From JBEGQX01 sp041180805 (lineage in GTDB: Bacteria; Planctomycetota; Planctomycetia; Gemmatales; Gemmataceae): 8,086 nt of DNA. Each line of letters opens with the position of its first letter. Position 1 is the first letter of the stretch. A model generated the notes under the pieces. It searched no databases. It saw only the letters and a list, made by a program, of their open reading frames with translations, and was not told where the DNA came from. The stretch covers positions 1-8,086 of the forward strand of contig JBEGQX010000049.1 of assembly GCA_041180805.1 (NCBI GenBank), written 5' to 3'. Shown in pieces: positions 1 through 7,506 of the stretch. The position numbers and the translations under genes were made by a program.

Positions 1-3000
1 GCCGCACCGGTGCGAATGCAGGTTCGACAGGTGCTTGAATTTCGTTGTGCCGAGGAACTTGCAAAACCGGGTAATCCCCCGGATTGTGTTTTACTGGCTG
101 ACATTCCACGCTTTCGCATGGCCGAGGTGAAATCACTCGAGGAATTTTGCCTGGGTGGCACAGGCGTTGTTTTATTTGGTGGTGAACAGGTTCAGGCAGC
201 AAACTACAACGACCTATTATTCAACAAGGGAATGGGTTTGTTGCCATGTCGTTTGGAGAAACCAAGTAACCAAAAACCTGATGGCGTTTATCGTCTTCAA
301 ATCGATCAACCATCTTTTTTACAGCCACCTTGGAAGGCATTCGCCTTGCAGGAGGACAGGCAATCCCTTCTGGCACCAGCCTTCCTGCGCGCATGGGAGG
401 TTGAACTTGCTCCCAGAAGCGCGGCAAGAATTCTGGCCACTTTTGAAATGCCGCAGAAGGCCGTTGATAAAAGGCTTCCAGCATTGGTGGGGTGGCAACC
501 CAGGTTACCCGGGGCCACAGTTTCCAGTCCACCGGTTCGTTGTCAGGGATGGGTCTATTGGTTTGGTTCCACGGCAAATACCGACTGGAACAACTGGCCT
601 GCCTATCCGAGTTATCTTCCCTTTGTTCAGGAAATCGTTTTGGCTGCATCTTCCGGGAGAAACCATGCTTTATCCTTGGTCGCGGGCGGGATGATTGAAG
701 ATTATTCCCTATCGGGTTCTTCCGAGGCTGTCGTTCACCTTCCCGGAGGCACCACCGAGACTGTTACCTTGGAAAAGACAAATAGTGCGAAGAGGCTTGC
801 ATTTGTTGATACTTTTGCCTCGGGCTTTTACCTTGTTCGTTATCCGGATGGTGCTTTGGGTAAACATTTCGCGGTAAATCCATTTCTTGCTGGCGGCTCT
901 GATAATGCCATGGAAAGTGATCTTTCCCGCATGACAATTCAGGAAGTTGCGGGGCTTTATCCCACGGCGGGGTTTGAAAACAGACCATCCGATGGCGAAA
1001 TTCAGGCAAGTGATGGGGATACTTCATCAAACAATGCGGCAGGCAGGGGAATCTTAAGGGAAAAGATTGCCTGGTGGTTCTTGTTCGTGCTGTTTGCGCT
1101 GGGAATCTTTGAATTGTTCCTGGCGGGCATGAGCTCCTGGAATCGATCCCAAGTCTCTGAAAAAAGCCGGGGTTGGTGGATGGTTTTTCTTTCGGCAGCT
1201 TTGCTTCTTTTAGTGATGGTTTTAATCATTTCCGTAGCAAGATCGAGGCAGGGTGAAGAATTTATGGCGTGGCTTGGTGACGATGTCAGGTTGGGGGTCG
1301 GAGTAATGCCAAAAATCTCCGGGGAAATGGAAGAGATTGGGGTTCGTTCGCGCCTGGTTGGGCAGAGGGGTACTGGCTATTGGATGATGGCGGAAAAGAC
1401 CGCAACGCTAATTCTTTTTGTGGTGTTCCTGTGCAACCTTTTTTTTATGTCTCGCCATTGGAGCAAGCGCCATATGCCATGGTGGGTTTCGGTGTTAGGC
1501 TTGCGAATGAGTTTCTGGTGGGTGTTGCTATTTCTATTATTGCCACAAATTGGTCTGGCTTTGGATCGGTTTGGAAAATCGGAACTGATTATTGTGGTGG
1601 ACGATTCCCGCAGCATGACCGTTCGCGATCATTATGAAGATGAAGCCAGGAAAAAGGCTTTTGCGGCAATCTCGGGAAAGAATGCCCAGCCTGCTAGCCG
1701 TATGGAAATAGCCCAGCAAATTCTCGTTGATTCAAGGGATGGAATACTTACCACTCTGTTGGATAAAAAATATCGCCTGAAGATTTATACTCTTTCTGAC
1801 AGAGCCAGGGAATTTTCTCAGGCAAGTCATAAGTCAGACATGGAAAAAACCATGGAGTTGGTTCGCAAGCTGGATGTCGGCACTGAAGGCGACTCCAGCC
1901 AGTTGGGATCAGGAATAAGGCAGGTTCTTCAGGAAAACAGGGGTGCCTCCCTACACGGCGTTATTTTTCTGACGGATGGAGTGGTGACCAGTGGGGAAAG
2001 TCTTGCAAAGGTTGGTGCCCTTGCCAGGCAAGAGGGAGTACCGTTTTTTGTGGTGGGAATCGGCGAAGGGGTCGAACCCAGGGACCTGGCAATTACGGAT
2101 ATTCAGGGTCCCGATGAAATCCCCCTGGGTGACAAGGTGATACTGGATGCCCAAGTGGTTGTAAAGGGTCTGGATAAGCGGAAAGTCCAGGTGCTTTTAA
2201 GGGAAAAAAACCAGAAGGCAATCATTGAAAAACAGGAAATCGATATGGATGGTGCTGGGGGTGTTTCGTCTGTGAAGTTCAGTGTACAGCCGGCAACGGA
2301 AGGCAGGAAAATCTATGAGGTGGAAGTGGTTGCGGTTCCCGGGGAAGTGCAGTTGCAGAATAATCGCATGGAAAAATCGTTGCTGGTGTTGCCCTCGCAA
2401 AGCTCAAAGGTTCTCTATGTCGAGGGAGGCAGGCGCTACGAATATCATTACCTAAAGATGTTATTGGAAAGACAGGCCGAGATGCCCGGGGGAAAAAAAT
2501 CCTTCGAGTTCAAAACACTTCTTTTGGAAGCAGATGTGGATTTTGCCGCGCAGGATCGCAGCGCTTTGAGTGATTTTCCAAGTCGATCCGAATTGTTTCA
2601 GTACGATTCGGTATTGCTGGGCGATATTGACCCCAAACCACAGGATCCTGTCAAGCTGGCAAGATTCCTGGGGGATTTGCAGGAGTTTGTGCGTGATCGG
2701 GGAGGCGGTCTTCTTGTAATCAGTGGATCAAGGTTTATGCCATCAGGCTTCACCCAGACACCCCTTCGTGAAATGCTGCCTGTCGAGTTTGGTGTCAAAA
2801 ATCAGGAAGAGTCCCCGGAAGGAATAGCGTCCGGCTACAAGTTGGAGATAACCCCGGTAATGATGGCGCACCCGCTCTTTCGTTTTTTGCCGGAAGAAAA
2901 GCAAAATGCGGAGGTCTGGGCCAGGTTGCGGGATATGTACTGGTATGCTCAGGGAGTGACATTGAAAAAAGGGGCGCAATTGCTCGCAAAATTGCCGGAA

Positions 3001-3741
3001 AGTGCTGCCGGCATGCAAGGAAGTCCGGTTCCTTTGATTGCCCAGCATTATTATGGGGCTGGCAGGGTGCTTTATTTTGGCTTTGATGAATCATGGAGAT
3101 GGGGCTACCGCGAGGATCAATCGTATTTCAATCAGTTCTGGTTGCAGGCGCTGAGGTATCTTTCCCGTACCACGAAAACTTCCATCTCCCTGAAGCTGGA
3201 CAAGCAGGGAAGTTACCAGCGCGGGGAAACGATATTGGTCACGGTTCGGTTGTTGCAAGAGGGGGCAGGCAGGGAAGTGGTGAATCAGGTTCGTGTGGCC
3301 ATGGAACGAACGGGCCTTCAGGATGCCAAAGATCGGGAATCCCGCATTTTGCAACTATCTCACATACCGGGTTCCGAGGGGGCTTACCAGGCCAGAGTGG
3401 ACAACGTGCGTGAGGGGAATTACGAATTCAAGCTGGTTCTGCCGGTGGTGGTGGATCCGGTTCCCATGGCAAAAACAATGGTACTGGCTCCACCGGGAGA
3501 GATGGAAAAAGTGCTTATGGCACGGTCGGATCTTGCCAGCCTGGCGGAAACCACCCGGGGTAGATTTTATCAGCCGGACCAATATCAAAAATTACCCGAA
3601 GACCTTCCACCCCCCCGAGAGACACCCCTGAGGGCGGCAACTCCAATCCAGGATTTATGGAATCATCCCATGTTGTTTCTGTTGATTATGGGGTTACTGG
3701 CGGGAAACTGGTTAGTGAGCAGGCGTTTGAATCTGTTATAG
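1..3741 (+). CDS. BatA-like / vWA / glutamine-amidotransferase-like membrane protein, 5'-partial
   Basis: The frame is open from base 1, so the GTG at 10 is probably an internal Val and the true start lies upstream. Residues are numbered from that GTG (1243 residues visible). Residues 1-345 resemble the extracytoplasmic part of planctomycete BatA-type proteins: an 'LLADIPRF' strand, a GG-turn at 49-58, and a 'STANTDWNNWP' block at 187-197. Four membrane helices follow at about 353-373, 389-409, 463-480 and 493-517. A vWA domain spans about 524-690, with an intact MIDAS: DDSRS at 531-535, a Thr near 625 and LTDG at 654-657. After a beta-rich linker (691-795), residues 799-1050 look like a class I amidotransferase-like fold, but the elbow after GGG (898-900) reads LLVISG with no Cys, so glutaminase activity is unlikely. 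A final helix (1216-1236) is followed by the basic tail SRRL. Cationic loops at 375-388 and 481-489 and the basic tail place the N-terminal segment, the vWA domain and the amidotransferase-like fold outside the cytoplasm. The role is inferred: vWA modules bind protein partners through a divalent metal. The family assignment comes from remembered patterns. Confidence 0.93.
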   Translation, partial: AAPVRMQVRQVLEFRCAEELAKPGNPPDCVLLADIPRFRMAEVKSLEEFCLGGTGVVLFGGEQVQAANYNDLLFNKGMGLLPCRLEKPSNQKPDGVYRLQIDQPSFLQPPWKAFALQEDRQSLLAPAFLRAWEVELAPRSAARILATFEMPQKAVDKRLPALVGWQPRLPGATVSSPPVRCQGWVYWFGSTANTDWNNWPAYPSYLPFVQEIVLAASSGRNHALSLVAGGMIEDYSLSGSSEAVVHLPGGTTETVTLEKTNSAKRLAFVDTFASGFYLVRYPDGALGKHFAVNPFLAGGSDNAMESDLSRMTIQEVAGLYPTAGFENRPSDGEIQASDGDTSSNNAAGRGILREKIAWWFLFVLFALGIFELFLAGMSSWNRSQVSEKSRGWWMVFLSAALLLLVMVLIISVARSRQGEEFMAWLGDDVRLGVGVMPKISGEMEEIGVRSRLVGQRGTGYWMMAEKTATLILFVVFLCNLFFMSRHWSKRHMPWWVSVLGLRMSFWWVLLFLLLPQIGLALDRFGKSELIIVVDDSRSMTVRDHYEDEARKKAFAAISGKNAQPASRMEIAQQILVDSRDGILTTLLDKKYRLKIYTLSDRAREFSQASHKSDMEKTMELVRKLDVGTEGDSSQLGSGIRQVLQENRGASLHGVIFLTDGVVTSGESLAKVGALARQEGVPFFVVGIGEGVEPRDLAITDIQGPDEIPLGDKVILDAQVVVKGLDKRKVQVLLREKNQKAIIEKQEIDMDGAGGVSSVKFSVQPATEGRKIYEVEVVAVPGEVQLQNNRMEKSLLVLPSQSSKVLYVEGGRRYEYHYLKMLLERQAEMPGGKKSFEFKTLLLEADVDFAAQDRSALSDFPSRSELFQYDSVLLGDIDPKPQDPVKLARFLGDLQEFVRDRGGGLLVISGSRFMPSGFTQTPLREMLPVEFGVKNQEESPEGIASGYKLEITPVMMAHPLFRFLPEEKQNAEVWARLRDMYWYAQGVTLKKGAQLLAKLPESAAGMQGSPVPLIAQHYYGAGRVLYFGFDESWRWGYREDQSYFNQFWLQALRYLSRTTKTSISLKLDKQGSYQRGETILVTVRLLQEGAGREVVNQVRVAMERTGLQDAKDRESRILQLSHIPGSEGAYQARVDNVREGNYEFKLVLPVVVDPVPMAKTMVLAPPGEMEKVLMARSDLASLAETTRGRFYQPDQYQKLPEDLPPPRETPLRAATPIQDLWNHPMLFLLIMGLLAGNWLVSRRLNLL

Positions 3742-3758
3742 TTTTATGGGATCCTTTC

Positions 3759-3765
3759 AGGCGGA
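3759..3765 (+). promoter_or_regulatory. Ribosome binding site of the DUF4175-like gene
   Basis: An AGGCGGA stretch sits 6 bases before the ATG at 3772, inside the 30-base gap after the TAG of the upstream gene. It is an imperfect Shine-Dalgarno match. It favours this ATG over the next in-frame Met (residue 24), which would remove part of the N-terminal cytoplasmic segment. I see no convincing promoter or terminator in the gap, so the gene is probably cotranscribed with the one before it. Confidence 0.55.
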
Positions 3766-3771
3766 AATCTG

Positions 3772-6700
3772 ATGCTGCAGGAAGACCAGAAATTTGAAAG
3801 CCCATTGTTTCATCCGGAAGCGGAACGATTACTTCGTTGGATGGATTCATTAGCCTGGCAAGTCCGGACATTTGCGATCCTGCGTATGCTCCTGATGTTG
3901 TTCTCGCTAACGGTGCTGTTCATCATTCTGGCTGTGGTCGCGGATTATGAATTTCGCCTGGACGATTCCATTCGCGCGGTAATTTTAGGAGCGGGCTTGG
4001 TGGGTGGTTACGCCTGCTGGAAATGGCTTGCAAAGCCATTCCTACCAAGGAATCTTGATCTGCGTAACCTTGCTTTATTGGTGGAAAGAAAAGATCCTTC
4101 ACTGGGTGAGTTGCTCTCCAGCGCTGTTCACTTCCTTGTGCAGCCAGAAAGTTCCAAAGGCACATCTTCAATAATGCAGGTTCAGGTAATTTCCGCTGTT
4201 ACCAGAAGAGTGGCTGCAGGCAACCTTGGACGAGGCATTGGGGTTCGAGGCCTTGAACTTTCCTTTGTGCTGGCGGTTCTCATGTTTTTTGTCGGAACAC
4301 CATTGCTGGTGAATCACTACCCGTTTTCGGTGGTTGGGTTGAAGAGGTTGTTGCTGCCATATTCGGACATAGCCTGGCCAACCCGAACCCAGATTGAACT
4401 TGCAAACCTCCGCAACAAGATCGGTGCCAACGAAACATTGAATTACTTTGCCAAGATTACGGGTGATCTGCCGCGGGAGGCTGTCTTGCGTATTCGAGGC
4501 GAGGTTGGCGGTGAGCGCCAGATAGTTTTGCCAGTGGAACGAAACCCGGAAGAACAAACCGGGGTGGTGCAGGTTCGGATGGATGCATCCACGCTTGGTA
4601 AACAAAGTTGGCTCTCACTGGAAGCCGGTGATGCAAAAACTCCATGGTCATCCTTGGTGGTGCTGGAGCCACCGGTTTTTATTCCCCCAAAGTCTGGGGA
4701 TGAACCTGCCTGGGTGGTTCGGCCTCCGTCCTACACAATGCTGGGGGAGCAGAAAGGTTCATCCTTTGGCAGCACAACCATGGAAGTTCCCCGTGGAAGC
4801 CAAATTCATTGGTCTGGAAGGGTAAACCGGGCTGTTGTTCGGTCAACAATTGAATTCATGCCCGAAACAAGGGATTTGCCTGCAGCAGTCATGGCTGGGT
4901 TTGCCATATCGGGATCGATTTTGAATGTAACAACCATGGCTCCCGTTTTGGCCTGCCTTACCATTCCACAACCGTCTGAAATCGATGAGTCGGGGCAGAT
5001 TCTGAGGGCTTCTTTTTCACCTCTCGCGAATGGTGTTTATCGGTGGGTGGCCGAGGATGAACAAGGGTTGTTCGCTGCACTGGCACAAGAACTGCACATT
5101 CAGGATGATCCAAGCCCACAAATCGAATGGAAGGGAGAAAAGTATGCTGGGCAAATCCTACTGCTTCCACAGGGGGCTTGGAATCTTCAGGCGCTGGTTC
5201 AAGATCCCTTGTACGGCTTAAGGTCTATTCGTGTGGAATCCACTCCGGATGGACCATCGTTTGACAAACCAACACTCAGGGAATTCCCTCTGGAGTCGGG
5301 TACTCAAAAGGGTCTGCAAGTGAATCGAAGTGCCCTGCAAGATTTTGTGCTGAAACCGTCCCAATGGAAAAAGCGGGATGGCACTTCCTGGAAACCTTCC
5401 GAACGCTTCTCGGTGCGCCTTGTTGCCGATGACCATGACAGTGTGTTGCCATTGAAGAACCCTGGCGCATCCCCATGGATTGAGGTTCGCATCGCCGACA
5501 AGAACAGCCTGGAACTTGCATTGGAAAGGGAACAGGAAAAAGCCCGGCAGGAATTGTTGCGTGCCCGCAAACCCCAGTCGGAATCGCTGGCATCCTTGGA
5601 AAAACTTGCCCAGGAATTGAAAGAGTCCCGTGCTTTTGGGAACGCCCTGCAGGAAAAACTTTCACGCCTGGAACAGGAGCAACGCCTGCTCAGGGATCGA
5701 TTACTGGATAAGGAAAACGGCCTGACCGGGGAACTTGAAAAAGCACGCAAGCTGGCCCAATCCAACGATATGAAGGCATCTTCCTCCTTGGAGAGAATTC
5801 GCGAATTGCTGCAGGATTTGAACAAGGTGGATTCGAACATTCTTCCCGCAGCCCAAAAACAGGTGTCAGATGCTCTGCGAAAATTGGATGACGAGACGAT
5901 GTCCGGCCAGGCGAGACTGGAAAAATTGCAACAGGTCATGGAAAGTCAGAAGGAATTGGATGGCGCCATGGTGCGAATGCTGGAAAAGCTTGAGCCTTTT
6001 GCAGGAATTCGGGAAATGCGTTCGGACGCAAGGGATGTGATGGCACAGATGGAGGAGATGCAAAGAAAGTTGGAGGATATTCGAAGGCAAACTCCCCAAA
6101 ATGCTGGCAAGCAGCGTCAGGAACTGGATGAAAAATCCCTGGAAAAGCTTGATGGAGCGGTTGAACAGCAAGCAAAGTTGGAGCGTGGGACTTCCGCCAT
6201 GCTGGAGAAAATGGAAAAAGCTTCCCGGGAGAATTCCAAAAAGTCGGACCAGATAGCCCAGGCGGTTCAAAAGGCGCTTCAAAAGCCCGAGGTGGCCAAG
6301 CTCCGTGAAAGTTCTGAACAAGCAAGGCGACAGATTGAGGCAAATCAGTTGAGCGAGGCCATCAAATCCCAGGAACAAGCCCGTGAAAGTGTTCAGGAAT
6401 TGCTCGATAGTCTTGAAGATCGCAGCGGTCCCCAGGCGGAAAGGCTTGCCCGAAAATTGAAAGAGTCCAGGGATCAGCTTCAAAATGCCAGGGAGAAACT
6501 GGATCAGCTTAAAGCCAAAAAAGGCTCCGAACCAACCATGCCCAAGAAGGGCGAAATGGAACAGCTAGCCAGCCAGATCGAGGAGACCGCTCGCAATCTC
6601 AGCCGAATGAATGATGAGTTTGATCCGGAAAATCTGGAAGAGGCGGCCAAAATGCTCCGAAGGGAGGATGGTGAAAAATCATCGTCCCCGGTTGATGACA

Positions 6701-7506
6701 TCGAAGCGGTAAAACAGCGCCTTCAGCGCGAGATCGAGGAGATAGAAAAACAGGTTCGAGAAGCTGAAAATCAGCTTCAAAGGGAAAGGCTGGAAAAAAT
6801 TGCGGATACTTTCAAGCAATTGCTACAACGTGAAGAGGCATTGGTTGCGGAATCCTTGCGGTTGGATCAGTTGCTTAAGGAAAAAGGCACATGGAGCAGG
6901 GCCCAGTTGCTTTCGATAGCCTCTTTTGTCAGGGCTCAAGCGGGATTGGCGGAGGAGATTCAAACGGTTTCCTCAAGGGAATTGGAAGGTTTGCCGGTGT
7001 TTGCCAAGGTGATTGGTTTGGCACAGCGCTGTATGGTGGATGCCTCCCGAGAGTCTGCCAGGAACCCAAGAACACAGGCCAAGGGACCCCCCATGGCGGA
7101 AAAGGTGCTGCCTTTGCAACGTGAGTCTATTCAAAGATTGAGCCAATTTTTGGATTCCATCCGCGAGGAGATGGCTGATTTGGCGGCAAGACAGGAAGCC
7201 GAGCGACAGGGCGGGGAAGATCAGCAAAAATCCGCACAGGGAGATGGGGGCCAGCAGGGTGCTGGTGGAACACCCTCCAGCAAGCCACCATCACTGGCGC
7301 AATTGAAACTGTTGCGAAACTTGCAGGCTGACCTTTTGGCCAAAACCAGTGATCTTTCCGGGAAGTATCTTAACCCTGCCCAGATGACCGAGGACGACAG
7401 GCGCAAAATGATCCAGTTGCAAAAAGACCAGCGAGAAGTGGGCGAGCTTATGCAGTTGTTTCTGGATGCAAAGTCTCCGGAACAAAATGAGGACCCATCC
7501 AAATGA
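3772..7506 (+). CDS. DUF4175-like membrane protein with long periplasmic coiled-coil region
   Basis: Complete 1244-residue protein. Three membrane helices lie at about 32-57, 66-87 and 160-181. The loop after the first is acidic and the loop after the second is basic (KPFLPR...), so the N-terminus should be cytoplasmic and everything after residue 181 extracytoplasmic. Residues 95-121 (ALLVERKDPSLGELLSSAVH) and 189-210 (LKRLLLPYSDIAWPTRTQIE) look like the juxtamembrane signatures of DUF4175-type proteins of planctomycetes and proteobacteria. Residues 200-575 are beta-rich, with a 'WVVRPPSYT' motif at 314-322, typical of the Ig-like repeats in this family. Residues 577-1035 are very rich in Glu, Lys, Gln, Leu and Arg and predicted almost wholly helical/coiled-coil, with breaks near 601, 650, 692, 742, 775, 839, 887 and 921-924. 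A second helical part (1040-1140) leads to a Gly/Gln/Ser linker (1141-1173) and a C-terminal helical pair (1174-1233). No catalytic motif is visible. A scaffold role is inferred. The start is supported by an AGGCGGA site, and the stop overlaps the next gene. Confidence 0.93.
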   Translation: MLQEDQKFESPLFHPEAERLLRWMDSLAWQVRTFAILRMLLMLFSLTVLFIILAVVADYEFRLDDSIRAVILGAGLVGGYACWKWLAKPFLPRNLDLRNLALLVERKDPSLGELLSSAVHFLVQPESSKGTSSIMQVQVISAVTRRVAAGNLGRGIGVRGLELSFVLAVLMFFVGTPLLVNHYPFSVVGLKRLLLPYSDIAWPTRTQIELANLRNKIGANETLNYFAKITGDLPREAVLRIRGEVGGERQIVLPVERNPEEQTGVVQVRMDASTLGKQSWLSLEAGDAKTPWSSLVVLEPPVFIPPKSGDEPAWVVRPPSYTMLGEQKGSSFGSTTMEVPRGSQIHWSGRVNRAVVRSTIEFMPETRDLPAAVMAGFAISGSILNVTTMAPVLACLTIPQPSEIDESGQILRASFSPLANGVYRWVAEDEQGLFAALAQELHIQDDPSPQIEWKGEKYAGQILLLPQGAWNLQALVQDPLYGLRSIRVESTPDGPSFDKPTLREFPLESGTQKGLQVNRSALQDFVLKPSQWKKRDGTSWKPSERFSVRLVADDHDSVLPLKNPGASPWIEVRIADKNSLELALEREQEKARQELLRARKPQSESLASLEKLAQELKESRAFGNALQEKLSRLEQEQRLLRDRLLDKENGLTGELEKARKLAQSNDMKASSSLERIRELLQDLNKVDSNILPAAQKQVSDALRKLDDETMSGQARLEKLQQVMESQKELDGAMVRMLEKLEPFAGIREMRSDARDVMAQMEEMQRKLEDIRRQTPQNAGKQRQELDEKSLEKLDGAVEQQAKLERGTSAMLEKMEKASRENSKKSDQIAQAVQKALQKPEVAKLRESSEQARRQIEANQLSEAIKSQEQARESVQELLDSLEDRSGPQAERLARKLKESRDQLQNAREKLDQLKAKKGSEPTMPKKGEMEQLASQIEETARNLSRMNDEFDPENLEEAAKMLRREDGEKSSSPVDDIEAVKQRLQREIEEIEKQVREAENQLQRERLEKIADTFKQLLQREEALVAESLRLDQLLKEKGTWSRAQLLSIASFVRAQAGLAEEIQTVSSRELEGLPVFAKVIGLAQRCMVDASRESARNPRTQAKGPPMAEKVLPLQRESIQRLSQFLDSIREEMADLAARQEAERQGGEDQQKSAQGDGGQQGAGGTPSSKPPSLAQLKLLRNLQADLLAKTSDLSGKYLNPAQMTEDDRRKMIQLQKDQREVGELMQLFLDAKSPEQNEDPSK
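7489..7493 (+). promoter_or_regulatory. Ribosome binding site of the third gene, inside the preceding coding region
   Basis: GAGGA lies 9 bases before the ATG at 7503, within the last codons of the upstream gene. It is a good Shine-Dalgarno core, and it supports both the reality of the third gene and its start at the ATGA overlap. Translation of the two genes is probably coupled. Confidence 0.65.

Noticed and set aside
10..12. GTG at 10 as the genuine start of the first gene.
   Set aside because: The frame is open to base 1, there is no Shine-Dalgarno upstream, and the protein begins in the middle of a BatA-type domain without a signal or membrane anchor.
155..694. A 179-residue plus-strand frame within the first gene.
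   Set aside because: It is out of frame with a segment that matches the BatA-type pattern, and its translation has odd composition and no motif.
3093..3631. Plus-strand open frames in other frames (3093-3413 and 3293-3631) inside the first gene.
   Set aside because: They overlap the well-supported C-terminal part of the first gene, overlap each other and show no domain-like pattern.
3714..3742. A TATAGT hexamer (3737-3742) at the end of the first gene, as a possible promoter for the second.
   Set aside because: The sequence 17 bases upstream is AGTGAG, which does not resemble a -35 box, and the genes are closely packed.
5304..6483. Two long minus-strand open frames (5304-5939, 211 residues; 5866-6483, 205 residues).
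   Set aside because: They lie opposite the coiled-coil region of the middle gene. Its Glu/Lys/Gln/Leu-rich codons give few stops on the other strand. The translations are Ser/Phe/Leu-rich, have no recognisable domain and overlap each other in different frames.
6512..6525. AGCC-A6-GGCT inverted repeat within the middle gene.
   Set aside because: The stem is only 4 bp, there is no following T run, and it lies deep in coding sequence. This is expected by chance.
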